DNA of 62,260 bases from Streptomyces bambusae (GCF_019400985.1 NZ_WTFF01000008.1:1-62260); one strand, 5' to 3'. Counted from the first letter of the stretch, positions 50,514-60,237 are shown. Numbers and translations: made by a program. Notes: generated by a model not told the origin, from the letters alone.

Positions 50514-52451
50514 ATGGACACGAGTGAGGGCGGCAGACAGCCGGTCGACGGCCGCTTCGAATTGATCTCCCCGCTGGGCAGCGGGGGCATGGGCACGGTG
50601 TGGCGGGCCCGCGACATCGCCCTGCACCGGGAGGTGGCGCTCAAGGAGGTGCGCCCGCCGGACCCGGCCGTGGCCGCGGCCCATCCCGGGCTGGCGGTGC
50701 AGCTGCGCGAGCGGGCGGTGCGCGAGGCGCGCGCGCTGGCCCGGCTGGCGCACCCGCACGTGGTGACGATCCACCACATCGTCGAGCCGGCCGCCGGCAG
50801 CGACGGGCACCCGTGGATCGTGATGGAACTGGTCAAGGGCGGCTCCCTGCACGACCGGCTGGCCCAGGGGCCGTTGCCCGTCGGCGACGTGCTGCGACTC
50901 GGTCTCGAAGTCCTGTCCGCGCTGCGGGCCGCCCATGCCGAGGGGGTGCTGCACCGCGACGTGAAGCCCGCGAACGTGCTGCTGCGGCCCGACGGCGGCG
51001 CCGTCCTGACCGACTTCGGCATCGCCGCCCTGCACGGTTCGACCGACCTCACCGCCACGGGCGACCTCATCGGATCGCCCGAGTACATCGCGCCGGAGCG
51101 GGTCCGGGGGCAGGAGGGCAACCCCTCCTCGGACCTGTGGTCGCTGGGGATGCTGCTGTACGTGGCGGCGGAAGGCGTGCATCCGCTGCGCCGGGCCACG
51201 GGGCTGGCCACGGTCGTGGCCGTCCTGGACGAGCCGATCCCGGCGCCGGTGCGCTCCGGCCCGCTGGGCCCCGTACTGGAGCGGCTGCTCGTGCGGGACC
51301 CGGCCGCCCGCCCGGACGCCGCACAGCTGGAACAGCTGCTCCGCGACGCGAGCACCGCTCTCGCCGGCCCCGCGGGCGGATCAGCGGCACCGCCCGCTCC
51401 CGCCACTCCCGCCACTCCCGCCCCGGCGGCCGCTTCCGCCACGCCGTCCGGGGCGGGGCAGTTCGGCCCGCCCATGCCGATTCCCACGGCGGCGTCCGTG
51501 CCCGGGCCGGCCGGCGGGGTCGCCGGGCCCCCTGGGGTCGGGGGCCCAGGGATCGGGACCCCGGGCATCGGGATCGCCGGAGCTCCGGGCATCGGGACCC
51601 CGGGTGCCGGAGCTCCGGCCGTCGGGGCTCCGGGCGTGCCGGCCCTCGGCGGCGTTCCCGGGGCCGCTGTGCCCCCGGCGGCGCCCACCGTGGCGGTCTC
51701 CGGGCCCGCCCCGCGCCGCCTTTCCGGCCTGGTCGCCCTGGCCGTCGTCGCACTGGTCCTCGCGGGCGGCACGGCCGCGGCGATCCAGTGGCTGCCCTAC
51801 GACGGCAAGGACTCGGCATCGTCCTCCGGGACCGGCACGAGTACGGGGACGGGTACGGGCAGGGGCACGGGCTCCGACGCCAAGGGCGCCGCGCCCTCCG
51901 GTTCCGCCTCGTCCTCCGCCCCGGCGGCCACGGGCGGCGGCAGCGCCACGGCCGGCTCCGCCGGCTCCGGTGGCTCCCGCCAGGACGACTCCGCCGCCCC
52001 CCAGGGCAGCCTGATCAGTCCTGCCGGAGCCCGGGCGGCCGTCGAGGCGTTCCGCAAGGAGACCGGCACCACCACGTTCCTCAACCTGCGGCTCTACGAG
52101 GGCTACGCGCTCGCCGACGTCCCGATGACGCCGGGGGCCAAGGCGACGAACTCGTACCAGTACCGCGACGGGAAGGTCAGCAGGTTCGGGGCGAGCGGCC
52201 TGTCCGTGCAGCAGGGCAAACCCCCGATCGACATGACGAAGGTGAGCTGGGACGCCCTGCCGGGCCTCCTGGACGCGGCCCAGCGCGACCTCGGCGTCAG
52301 CCACCCGTCCCTGCGCTACGTGATCGTCGAGCCCTGGCTGATGGACGGCAGCCCGTCCATGCGCCCGTACCTCACCGACGAGACCGGAGGCGGCGGCTAC
52401 GTCCACGCGGGCATCGACGGCAAGGTGGTCAAGGTCTACCGCAGCAGCTGA
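50514..52451 (+). CDS. Membrane Ser/Thr protein kinase (Hanks type)
   Basis: This is a 645-residue protein from ATG 50514. Kinase domain residues 14-285: glycine loop LGSGGMGTVWRA, VALKEVRP with the ATP Lys, LHRDVKPANVLL catalytic loop, VLTDFGIAAL, GSPEYIAPERV. All key residues are present. A Gly/Pro/Ala low-complexity linker (about 290-400, with GIGTPG- or GAPG-like units) leads to one membrane helix (LSGLVALAVVALVLAGGTAAA). The extracellular part of about 200 residues contains no PASTA repeats, so the ligand domain is unusual. It senses an unknown signal outside the cell. Confidence 0.9.
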   Translation: MDTSEGGRQPVDGRFELISPLGSGGMGTVWRARDIALHREVALKEVRPPDPAVAAAHPGLAVQLRERAVREARALARLAHPHVVTIHHIVEPAAGSDGHPWIVMELVKGGSLHDRLAQGPLPVGDVLRLGLEVLSALRAAHAEGVLHRDVKPANVLLRPDGGAVLTDFGIAALHGSTDLTATGDLIGSPEYIAPERVRGQEGNPSSDLWSLGMLLYVAAEGVHPLRRATGLATVVAVLDEPIPAPVRSGPLGPVLERLLVRDPAARPDAAQLEQLLRDASTALAGPAGGSAAPPAPATPATPAPAAASATPSGAGQFGPPMPIPTAASVPGPAGGVAGPPGVGGPGIGTPGIGIAGAPGIGTPGAGAPAVGAPGVPALGGVPGAAVPPAAPTVAVSGPAPRRLSGLVALAVVALVLAGGTAAAIQWLPYDGKDSASSSGTGTSTGTGTGRGTGSDAKGAAPSGSASSSAPAATGGGSATAGSAGSGGSRQDDSAAPQGSLISPAGARAAVEAFRKETGTTTFLNLRLYEGYALADVPMTPGAKATNSYQYRDGKVSRFGASGLSVQQGKPPIDMTKVSWDALPGLLDAAQRDLGVSHPSLRYVIVEPWLMDGSPSMRPYLTDETGGGGYVHAGIDGKVVKVYRSS

Positions 52452-52544
52452 CGCCCGCTCAGCGGCGGCGGGGCACGGCGCGGCAGGGCACGGCGCGGCA
52501 GGGCCGTCGCCCCCGGCCGAGGCCGAGGCGGCCGGTCGCCGCCC

Positions 52545-53987
52545 TCAGCCCCGGTACGTCTCCAGCAGCCGCAGCCAGATCTCGCTCATCGTCGGGAAGG
52601 CCGGGACCGCGTGCCAGAGCCGCGGGACCGGGACCTCGCCGGCGACCGCGACGGTCGCCGCGTGCAGCAGTTCGGCGGCGCCGGGGCCGACGAAGGTGGC
52701 GCCCACCAGCACCTGCCGGTCCTCGTCCACCACCATCCGGGCCCGCCCCCGGTAGCCGTCGGCGTACAGGCCGGCGCCGGAGACCTTCCCGAGGTCGTGG
52801 TCGACCGCGCGGACCCGCAGGCCGGCCCGTTCGGCCTGCGCCAGGGTGAGGCCGACCGCCGTGGCCTCGGGGTCGGTGAAGACCACCTGCGGCAGGGCGG
52901 CGGTGTCGGCCGTCGCCGCGTGCGCGCCCCAGCGCCCGGTGTCCACCCCGCCCGCGCCCGCGGAGCCGCCCGCGGCCCGGGCGGCGACGGCGGCGCCCGC
53001 GATCCGGGCCTGGTACTTGCCCTGGTGGGTCAGGAGCGCGCGGTGGTTGACGTCCCCGACGGCGTAGAGCCAGTCGTGTCCGACGACCCGCAAGCTGTCG
53101 TCCACGTCGAGCCAGCCGCCCGGGGTGAGCCCGACGGTGTCGAGCCCGATGTCCTCGGTCCGCGGCGACCGCCCGGTGGCCATCAGCAACTCGTCGCCCT
53201 CGACGGGCTCGCCGCCTTCCAGCACGACGGTGACCGGTCCGGTGGAACCGTCCCGTACCACCGCCTCCACGGTCACCTCCGTACGGACGACCGCGCCCGC
53301 CTCGCGCAGCGCCTCGGCGACCAGCTCGCCCGCGAAGGGCTCCATGCGCGGCAGCAGGCGGGGCCCGCGGACCAGCACGGTGACCTGCGAGCCGAGGGCC
53401 TGCCAGGCGGTGGCCATCTCGGCGGCGACCACCGAACCGCCCACGATCAGCAGCCTCGGCGGCACGTGCCGGGCGGAGGTCGCCTCGCGGCTGGTCCAGG
53501 GGCGGGCTCCGTGGATGCCGGGCAGGTCGGGGATCACGGCCCGGCTGCCCGTCGCGATCACGACCGCGTGCCGGGCGGTGAGCAGCTCGTGCTCGCCCTC
53601 CGGGCCGGTCACGGCCACCGTGCGGACGCCGTGGAGCCGGCCGTGCCCGCGGTGGAGATGGGCGCCGATGGACTCCAGCCAGTCGAGCTGGCCGTCGTCC
53701 TTCCAGTGGCCGGTCCAGTAGTCGCGGTGGGCGAAGACCGCCTCCGCGTCCAGCGGCCCGGCCACCGCCTCCGCCAGCCCTGGCACCCGCCGGGCGTCGG
53801 CCCGGGCGAGGGCCGGGCGCAGCAGGGCCTTGCTGGGGATGCAGGCCCAGTACGAGCACTCGCCGCCGACGAGTTCGCTCTCCACCACGGCGGTGCTGAG
53901 CCCGGCGGCCCGGGTCCGGTCGACGATGTTCTCGCCGGCCGGCCCCGCACCGAGCACCACGACGTCGTACTCAACCGCTTCCGTCAT
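52545..53987 (-). CDS. FAD-dependent pyridine nucleotide-disulfide oxidoreductase
   Basis: This is a 480-residue protein starting at ATG 53987 (MTEAVEYDVVVLGAGPAGEN). FAD-binding GAGPAG is at about 13-18; the redox cysteine pair is GECSYWACIPSKAL (Cys-x4-Cys); RLLIVGGSVVAAEMATAW is the NAD(P)-binding strand. Fold and length match lipoamide dehydrogenase and mercuric reductase relatives. The C-terminal interface reads PAFPTMSE, where the classical motif has HAHPT, so the catalytic His is missing and the natural acceptor may differ. It is followed downstream (54091-54477) by thioredoxin in the same direction. Confidence 0.85.
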   Translation of the reverse strand: MTEAVEYDVVVLGAGPAGENIVDRTRAAGLSTAVVESELVGGECSYWACIPSKALLRPALARADARRVPGLAEAVAGPLDAEAVFAHRDYWTGHWKDDGQLDWLESIGAHLHRGHGRLHGVRTVAVTGPEGEHELLTARHAVVIATGSRAVIPDLPGIHGARPWTSREATSARHVPPRLLIVGGSVVAAEMATAWQALGSQVTVLVRGPRLLPRMEPFAGELVAEALREAGAVVRTEVTVEAVVRDGSTGPVTVVLEGGEPVEGDELLMATGRSPRTEDIGLDTVGLTPGGWLDVDDSLRVVGHDWLYAVGDVNHRALLTHQGKYQARIAGAAVAARAAGGSAGAGGVDTGRWGAHAATADTAALPQVVFTDPEATAVGLTLAQAERAGLRVRAVDHDLGKVSGAGLYADGYRGRARMVVDEDRQVLVGATFVGPGAAELLHAATVAVAGEVPVPRLWHAVPAFPTMSEIWLRLLETYRG

Positions 53988-54090
53988 GCGGTCCAGTGTC
54001 GCGGCTGGACGCGCTCCCGGCCCCGCACCGTCACGCCTCCGGCGCGCCGGTCCCCTGCCCCTGCCCCTGCCCCTGCGCTTGCGCCTGCCG

Positions 54091-54477
54091 CTACTCCTGC
54101 TCCTGCTGTGCCTGCTCCTGCTGCGCCGCGGCGATCTTGGCGCGCACCTCGTCCATGTCCACGGCCCGGGCCTGGCCGATGAGGTCCTCCAGCATGGGCC
54201 CGGGCAGTGCGCCGGGCTGGGCGAAGATGGCCACCTGGTCGCGGATGATCATCAGTGTGGGGATCGACCGGATGTCGAAGGCCGCGGCCAGCTCCTGCTG
54301 CGCCTCCGTGTCGACCTTGGCGAACACCAGGTCGGAGTGGGTTTCCGAGGCCCTCTCGTAGACCGGGGCGAAGCCCCGGCACGGACCGCACCACTCCGCC
54401 CAGAAGTCGATCAGCACGAATTCGTTCTCGCTGACCGTCCGGTCGAAGTTCTCCTTGGTGAGTTCGACAGTAGCCAC
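54091..54477 (-). CDS. Thioredoxin
   Basis: This is a 128-residue protein. I chose GTG 54477 (VATVELTKENFDRTV) because it fits the family; ATG 54516 would add a 13-residue tail. Active site WAEWCGPCRGF (Trp-Cys-Gly-Pro-Cys) is intact and the cis-proline loop is SIPTLMIIRDQ. A C-terminal tail is Gln/Glu-rich (AAAQQEQAQQEQE). It is a cytosolic protein disulfide reductase. It lies about 100 bases upstream of the flavin oxidoreductase gene in the same direction, which might act in the same redox pathway. Confidence 0.88.
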   Translation of the reverse strand: MATVELTKENFDRTVSENEFVLIDFWAEWCGPCRGFAPVYERASETHSDLVFAKVDTEAQQELAAAFDIRSIPTLMIIRDQVAIFAQPGALPGPMLEDLIGQARAVDMDEVRAKIAAAQQEQAQQEQE

Positions 54478-54558
54478 GGTTCCCAGACCTCCAGAGTCTT
54501 GCTTCTGCCGGTGCAACGAGCGAAGGCCCCCCGCGCATTCCGGCCGGCCGGCCGAGTC

Positions 54559-55998
54559 CTAGAAAGGGTGGCCCGGCGGGGTGGCGCGGGAGGTGGTCCA
54601 GCGCAGTTCGGTGAAGGCGTCGAGGTTCGCCTCGCCGCCGAAGCGGGCGCCGGTGCCGGAGGCGCCCAGTCCGCCGAACGGCGCGACCGCCTCGTCGTTC
54701 ACCGTCTGGTCGTTGATGTGCACGATGCCGGTCGGGATCCGCTCCGCCAGCTCCAGCCCGCGCGCGGTGTCCGGCGTCACGATGCCGAGGGAGAGGCCGT
54801 ACGGCCCGGCCGCGGCCAGGGCCGCCGCCTCGTCCTCCGTCTGGAAGGACCGTACGGGCGCCACCGGGCCGAAGACCTCCTCGGCGTACGCGGGGGTGTC
54901 GTCGGAGACCCCGGCGAGGACGGTCGGCCGGTAGAAGAGGCCCTCGTGGGCGCCGCCCGCGACCACCTTGGCACCCTGTTCGGCGCTGGCCTCGACCAGG
55001 CCGTGCACCCGCTCCAGCTGGGCGCGGTCGATGAGCGGGCCCAGGTGGACCTGCTCGCGGTGCGGATCGCCCACCGCCATGGACTCGGCCCTGGCGGCGA
55101 GCCGTTCGACGTACTCGTCGTAGAGCGAGGCGTGCACCAGGTGGCGGCCGGCCGTCATGCAGATCTGCCCCTGGTGGAAGAAGGACCCCCACGAGGCCTG
55201 TGCGACGGCCGCCTCTACGTCGGCGTCGCGGAGTACGACGAGGGCCGAGTTGCCGCCCAGCTCCAGGTGCGCGCGCTTGAGGTGGCGTCCCGCCAGTTCG
55301 CCGACGCGGCGGCCGGTGGCGGTCGAGCCGGTGAAGGACACGATCCGCACGTGCGGATCGGCCACGAGCGCCTCGCCGGTGGCGGCGGCGCCGGGCAGCA
55401 CGTGCAACAGGCCGGCCGGCAGCCCGGCCGCGGCGAACACGGCGGCCAGGACCAGTCCGCCGGAGACGGCGGTGCGGCGGTCCGGCTTGAGCAGCACGGC
55501 GTTGCCGAGGGCCAGGGCGGGCGCGACCGAGCGGATCGCCAGGACCAGCGGCACGTTGAAGGGAGCTATCACCCCCACCACGCCGGCGGGCACCCGCCGG
55601 GTGTACGACAGCCGGGGCGCCTCGCTCGGCAGCACCTGCCCGGTCGGGCGGGAGGCGAGCGCCGCGGCCTCGTAGCACTCCTGTGCGGCGACGGCCAGCT
55701 CGAAGTCCGCCTTGCCGGGGACGGACCCCGACTCCCGGACCAGCCAGCCGCGCAGTTCGTCGGCGTGCGCGGTGAACAGGTCCCCGGCGCGGCGCAGGAC
55801 GGCGGCCCGCGCGCTGTGGGTCGCCCGCGCCCAGTCGCGCTGGGCGGCGTGCGCCCGTACGGCCGCTTCGGCCACGTCGGGGGCGGCGGCGAGGTCGAGG
55901 GTGGCCAGGGTGCGGCCGGTCGCAGGTTCGACGACAGGGGCGGTACCGCCCCTGAGCGTCGGTCCGTCCTGCCAGAGCGTCGGGTCGAGGAGCGGCAT
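54559..55998 (-). CDS. Aldehyde dehydrogenase (aromatic aldehyde type)
   Basis: This is a 479-residue protein from ATG 55998. It starts PLLDPTLWQDGPTLRGGTAP as in benzaldehyde/vanillin dehydrogenases. Other motifs: VVGVIAPFNVPLVLAIRSVA, SFTGSTATGRRVGELA, LELGGNSALVVLRDAD, and the catalytic Cys in FFHQGQICMTAGR. The length is normal for the family. With the nearby PcaF-like thiolase, a role in aromatic acid breakdown is possible. It is monocistronic on the minus strand. Confidence 0.85.
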   Translation of the reverse strand: MPLLDPTLWQDGPTLRGGTAPVVEPATGRTLATLDLAAAPDVAEAAVRAHAAQRDWARATHSARAAVLRRAGDLFTAHADELRGWLVRESGSVPGKADFELAVAAQECYEAAALASRPTGQVLPSEAPRLSYTRRVPAGVVGVIAPFNVPLVLAIRSVAPALALGNAVLLKPDRRTAVSGGLVLAAVFAAAGLPAGLLHVLPGAAATGEALVADPHVRIVSFTGSTATGRRVGELAGRHLKRAHLELGGNSALVVLRDADVEAAVAQASWGSFFHQGQICMTAGRHLVHASLYDEYVERLAARAESMAVGDPHREQVHLGPLIDRAQLERVHGLVEASAEQGAKVVAGGAHEGLFYRPTVLAGVSDDTPAYAEEVFGPVAPVRSFQTEDEAAALAAAGPYGLSLGIVTPDTARGLELAERIPTGIVHINDQTVNDEAVAPFGGLGASGTGARFGGEANLDAFTELRWTTSRATPPGHPF

Positions 55999-56089
55999 GG
56001 CGCGGGGCCTCCGGGGGTGGGGTGGCGGGGGTGGCCAGGCGTCATCGTGCCAGACCGGACGGGCCGGATTCTGTTCAGTTATTGGGCAG

Positions 56090-56619
56090 TTACGGGAGAC
56101 GGTGACCGGAAACGATCGTCGCGGAAGCTGCCCCGCTCGGGACCGTGAGAACGATGGGGAGGCTGCCCCGCTCGGGACCGTGAGAACGATGGGGTGTGGC
56201 GCCGCGCCGCGGGGACGGCTGCGGGCGAGGCGCGGCGCCGAGTACCGCGGCCCGGTGCAGGCAGCGGGGCGTCGGCAGACTGGTGCGGACGGCCTGTTCG
56301 GCGTGGGTCACCACGCCCGAGGGGCCGGGATTCAGGGTGACCTCGGCGTCCTCGCCGAAGCGGACCGTGACGGAGCCGTCCGCGGTGCCCGCCGCGCACC
56401 CGCCGCGTCGCAGCTCCCGATGGCCGCGTCCAACTTCATGCGCAGCCGCCCGGTGAGACCCTCGACCGCCTCGGCGAGGACCTCCTGGGCGACCGGCGGG
56501 AGGGGCCCGGCGGGGTCGTCCGCCGCCCCCTCGTCCTGTCCGCTCGCCTTCCGCGCAGCCTGAACCAGGAGGCCGTCTCCCCTGAGCTGCGGTAGGGACG
56601 GGACGGTAGCAGGCTCCAC
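56090..56619 (-). pseudogene. Hypothetical gene, frameshifted
   Basis: From a GTG at 56619 the text VEPATVPSLPQLRGDGLLVQ then PLPPVAQEVLAEAVEGLTGR and LRMKLDAAI looks coding (helical, high third-position GC). Near 56400 the frame must change to continue as TADGSVTVRFGEDAEVTLNP, then GVVTHAEQAVRTSLPTPRCL, after which it dissolves in the duplication and ends at 56090. Neither half matches a family I know. It could be a real gene with one sequencing error and a duplicated tail, or coincidence. Confidence 0.35.
56127..56194. repeat. Tandem 33-base repeat, period 35
   Basis: Two identical 33-base copies (56127-56159 and 56162-56194, containing CTCGGGACCGTGAGAACGAT) are separated by two bases. The duplication lies in a region with no intact gene, within the tail of a frameshifted frame on the minus strand. 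Confidence 0.7.
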
Positions 56620-56756
56620 CGACAACGCCCCCGCGGCGGGTACGCCTGAGGCCGTCTCAAGCGTCCCCGGGCAGCGCGGGGTTGCGCTGGGCGCGCGTAC
56701 GGTGGGGTCCGAGGGTCCCGGGACGGGGTCGTCCGCGGCCCGCTGAGTGCTGCCGG

Positions 56757-57941
56757 TTAGCGCTCCAGGACGAGGGCGATCCCCTGGCCCACGCCGATGC
56801 ACAGCGCGGCCACCGCGGTGCCGGAGCCGGCGGCCGCGAGCTGGTGGGCGGCCGAGCCGGCCAGCCGGGCCCCGGAGGCGCCCAGCGGGTGGCCGAGTGC
56901 GATGGCTCCGCCGAGCGGGTTGACCACGGCGGGGTCCAGCTCGGGCCAGCCGGCGAAGCAGCCCAACGCCTGGGCGGCGAAGGCCTCGTTGAGCTCGAAC
57001 GTGGTCAGGTCGCCGAAGCCCCGGCCGGCCTTGTCCAGGGCGCGCTGGACGGCCTCCACCGGGCCCAGTCCGAAGAGCTGCGGCTCGACGCCAGTGACGG
57101 CCGAGGCGCGGATCCGGGCCAGCGGCTCGCGCCCGGTGGCGCGCAGGCCCGCCTCGTCCACCAGCAGCAGGGCGGCGGCGCCGTCGTTGAGCGGCGAGGC
57201 GTTGGCGGCCGTCACCGTGCCGTCGGGCCGGAAGACCGGCTTGAGCTTGGCCAGCGACTCCGGCGTGGAGCCCTCCCGGATGCACTCGTCGCGCACCAGG
57301 TCGATCCCGTCGAGGGGCACGACCTCGCCGTCGAAGCGGCCCGCAGCCCAGGCGGCGGCGGCCTTGCGGTGGCTCTCGAGGGCGAAGGCGTCCTGCGCCT
57401 CGCGGTCGATGCCGTACTTGTCGGCGATCAGCTCGGCGCCCTCCCCGAGGGAGACCGCCCACTCCTGGGGCATCCGCGGGTTGGTCATCCGCCAGCCCAA
57501 CGCGGTGGACCACATCTGCTGGTGGGTGGCCGGGTAGGCGCGCTCGGGCTTCTGCACCACCCAGGGCGCGCGGGTCATCGACTCGACCCCGCCGGCCACG
57601 GCCACCGAGGCGTCCCCGAGGGCGATGGCCCGGGCCGCCTGGATCACGGCCTCCAGGCCGGAGCCGCAGAGCCGGTTGACGGTGACGCCGGGGACCGAGA
57701 CGGGCAGGCCCGCCAGCAGCACGGCCATCCGCGCGACGTCCCGGTTGTCCTCGCCGGCGCCGTTGGCGTCGCCGAAGTAGACGTCGTCGATCCGTGCCGG
57801 GTCCAGCTCGGGCGTACGGTCGACCAGCGCGCGCACGACGTGCGCGGCGAGGTCGTCGGGCCGTACTCCGGACAGGGCTCCGCCGAACTTGCCGATCGGG
57901 GTGCGGACGGCGTCGACGATGTACACGTCGCGGATGCTCAT
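56757..57941 (-). CDS. pcaF: 3-oxoadipyl-CoA thiolase (PcaF-like acetyl-CoA acyltransferase)
   Basis: This is a 394-residue protein from ATG 57941. The nucleophile Cys is in VNRLCGSGLEAV (about 90), the general-base His in NPLGGAIALGHPLGASG, and the second Cys in CIGVGQGIALVLE. The segment VYFGDANGAGEDNRDVARMA is the pattern I associate with PcaF, the last step of the beta-ketoadipate pathway, rather than with acetyl-CoA acetyltransferase. Length matches. Specificity is judged from that segment only. The gene is on its own, without other pca genes in the window. Confidence 0.8.
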   Translation of the reverse strand: MSIRDVYIVDAVRTPIGKFGGALSGVRPDDLAAHVVRALVDRTPELDPARIDDVYFGDANGAGEDNRDVARMAVLLAGLPVSVPGVTVNRLCGSGLEAVIQAARAIALGDASVAVAGGVESMTRAPWVVQKPERAYPATHQQMWSTALGWRMTNPRMPQEWAVSLGEGAELIADKYGIDREAQDAFALESHRKAAAAWAAGRFDGEVVPLDGIDLVRDECIREGSTPESLAKLKPVFRPDGTVTAANASPLNDGAAALLLVDEAGLRATGREPLARIRASAVTGVEPQLFGLGPVEAVQRALDKAGRGFGDLTTFELNEAFAAQALGCFAGWPELDPAVVNPLGGAIALGHPLGASGARLAGSAAHQLAAAGSGTAVAALCIGVGQGIALVLER

Positions 57942-58056
57942 GGGGTTCTCCTGGGCGGATCCGTGCAGGCGGCGCCGGTGGGCGCGCCCGCAGTCTCCGT
58001 CCCCCGATCACGGCCTGTCAACGGCCACCCGGAGCGCAGCGGCGTACGGCGGGGGC

Positions 58057-59205
58057 TCAGGTCGACTCGCGGGGGATCGCGGAGGCGGCCATCAGTCCGT
58101 GCCGCTCCGCCGGCTCCGCGCCTTCGCGTACGGCGCGGTCCACGAGGGCGGCCAGGTAGTCGCCCGTCGGCATCTGGATGCGTACGGTGCTCAGCCGCGG
58201 CCGCAGGAGCCGGCCGAGCAGCAGGTCGTCGGCGCCGATGACGGCCACGTCCCCGGGTATCCGCAGCCCCTCGTCCTGGAAGGCGCGCATCAGCAGCATC
58301 GCGTACTCGTCGTTGTACGCGTAGACGGCGTCGAGCCCGAGCGAGCGCCAGCGCCGGGCGAGCCGGCCGGCGGACTCCTCGGTCCGGGCGAGCGGCACCG
58401 GCTCGACCTCGGCGCCGGCCACGGACCGGGCGCCGGCCAGCCGGGGCGCGGAGAACAGCTCCAGCCCGGGCTCCTCGGGTACCACCACCCCGATCCGGCG
58501 GTGGCCGCGCTCCACGAGGTGCAGGGCGGCGGCCGCGCCGACCTCGCCCTGGTCGAGGACCAGAGCGTGCGCGCCGGGTACGCCCACCGGTCCGAGCGTG
58601 ATCACGGCCTTGGCCCCGGCCCGCTCGAGCGTGGCGACGTTGCGGGCGCTCAGGACGATCTCGCCGAGGGAGATCACGGCGACCGGGCGCAGCTCGGCCC
58701 AGGCGCGGGCGGCCTGGTCGCCGCTGAGGCCGAGGCTGCCGTACTGGACGACCGTGTAGTCCAAGCGGCGCAGGGCCCACTGGAGGTCGTCCAGGAAGGC
58801 GCTGTAGAGGGGGCCGGCCGGTACGTGCGAGGTGGGGAGCAGCACGATCCGGGTGTGCCCGGCCCGCAGGGTGCGGGCGGCCGCGTGCGGGACGTACCCG
58901 AGCTCCTCGGCGGCCTCGCGGACCTTCCGGCGGGTCGGCTCGCTGATCCGTACGGCTGCCGCGTTGTTCAGCACGTAGCTGACCGTGGCCCGCGACACCC
59001 CGGCGAGGCGGGCGACGTCGGCGCTGGTGGGCACGGGGGGCGGCGGGGCCTCGGGGGAGCGCGGGGAAGGCTCCGAGGACCGCGGGGAAGGCTCCGAGGA
59101 GCGCCGGGAAGGCTCCGAGGAGCGCGCCGACGGGGCCGAGGGCTTCGGCGACGGGGCCGCCTTCGCCGGGTCGGTCGGTCTCTGCGGCTTGGGTGACTGT
59201 GACAT
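58057..59205 (-). CDS. LacI-family regulator
   Basis: This is a 382-residue protein. I chose ATG 59205 (MSQSPKPQRPTDPAKAA). An unusual N-terminal extension of about 58 residues has repeated SSEPSRR/SSEPSPR blocks. The HTH follows: TSADVARLAGVSRATVSYVL then NNAAAVRISEPTRRKV. The ligand domain is complete, with VISLGEIV and VIGADDLLLGRLLRPRLSTV. The extension could be mis-started; ATG 59205 lies upstream of the repeats, and the domain itself begins near residue 60. It is divergent from the alpha/beta hydrolase gene, a possible target. Confidence 0.85.
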   Translation of the reverse strand: MSQSPKPQRPTDPAKAAPSPKPSAPSARSSEPSRRSSEPSPRSSEPSPRSPEAPPPPVPTSADVARLAGVSRATVSYVLNNAAAVRISEPTRRKVREAAEELGYVPHAAARTLRAGHTRIVLLPTSHVPAGPLYSAFLDDLQWALRRLDYTVVQYGSLGLSGDQAARAWAELRPVAVISLGEIVLSARNVATLERAGAKAVITLGPVGVPGAHALVLDQGEVGAAAALHLVERGHRRIGVVVPEEPGLELFSAPRLAGARSVAGAEVEPVPLARTEESAGRLARRWRSLGLDAVYAYNDEYAMLLMRAFQDEGLRIPGDVAVIGADDLLLGRLLRPRLSTVRIQMPTGDYLAALVDRAVREGAEPAERHGLMAASAIPREST

Positions 59206-59395
59206 CGCCGTGGCATCTTTCCAGACCGATTGCCGCCGGGGCCTGACGGATGGCCGGAATCCAGTGCTGGAGCATTGCCACATCCTGCTTACGCGAGTAA
59301 CCGGCACGTGTCGGACACCCGAGGCCCCCGCCCAGCAGGGCACCCTTGGCTCCTGACCCGCGGCCGGTCACGCGCAACAACAGGGAGGCACCACC

Positions 59396-60091
59396 GTGCA
59401 GCTCCACACCCGCAGCTGGGGCGAGGGCGACCGCGTCGCGCTCCTGGTCCACGGGATCATGGCCGACCACCGCACCTGGCGCCGGGTCGGGCCGGCGCTG
59501 GCCGGGCTCGGCTACCGCGTGCTCGCCGTGGACCTGCGGGGCCACGGCGCCAGCGGCCGGGGCACGTACAGCCCGCAGCTCTTCGCCGACGACCTGGCCG
59601 AGACGCTGCCGGCCGGGGCGGAGCTGGCCATCGGCCACTCGCTGGGCGGCCTGACCCTGTCGCTGGCCGTGGACCGGCTGCGTCCGGCGCGGGCGGTGTA
59701 CTCGGACCCCGCCTGGCACCTGGCCGGGCCCGAGGACGGCTTCGCGGTGGAGACGTTCGCCCGCTTCAAGTTCGCGTCGCGGGAGCGGGTCCGGCAGATG
59801 AACCCGCGGTGGGAGGACGCGGACGTGGACATCGAGCTGGAGACGCTCGCGGCGTGGGACGAGTCCACCGTCCTGGGTCTGGCGCCGCTGACCGGCCGGG
59901 ACCTGCTGCCGGCGGCACCGGTGGTGCCGTCGCTGGTCCAGCTCGCCGACCCCAGCTTCCTGATCTCCGCGCAGCGGGCGGCGGTCCTGGAGTCCCGCGG
60001 CTTCGAGGTCCGTTCGGTCGCCGGCGCCGGCCACGCCATCCACCGGGACGACTTCGACGGCTTCATGGCCTCGCTGGACGGGTGGCTCTGA
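59396..60091 (+). CDS. Alpha/beta-fold hydrolase
   Basis: This is a 231-residue protein from GTG 59396 after AGGGAGG. Oxyanion HGIMADHRTW, nucleophile elbow IGHSLGGLTLS (Ser), and His in AGAGHAIHRDDF. The second acid is unclear from the text. Typical small esterase/hydrolase; substrate unknown. It is divergent from the LacI-type gene. Confidence 0.87.
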   Translation: MQLHTRSWGEGDRVALLVHGIMADHRTWRRVGPALAGLGYRVLAVDLRGHGASGRGTYSPQLFADDLAETLPAGAELAIGHSLGGLTLSLAVDRLRPARAVYSDPAWHLAGPEDGFAVETFARFKFASRERVRQMNPRWEDADVDIELETLAAWDESTVLGLAPLTGRDLLPAAPVVPSLVQLADPSFLISAQRAAVLESRGFEVRSVAGAGHAIHRDDFDGFMASLDGWL

Positions 60092-60105
60092 CGCCGCGCT
60101 CCGAT

Positions 60106-60159
60106 GACGCCTTGACCCCTTGACCCCTTGACGCCTCGACGCCTCGACGCCTCGACGCC
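60106..60159. repeat. 8-bp tandem repeat (GACGCCTC/GACCCCTT)
   Basis: Nearly seven copies of an 8-base unit, GACGCCTC or GACCCCTT, lie between the hydrolase and the amidase genes. The region is non-coding and its length is probably variable between strains. Confidence 0.8.
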
Positions 60160-60237
60160 CACTGTGTGATCAAACCCTGGCTCCACCGGGCCGGCCCCGC
60201 TACTGTCGCCCTACTGAACGGTAACGGGGGAGGTCCG

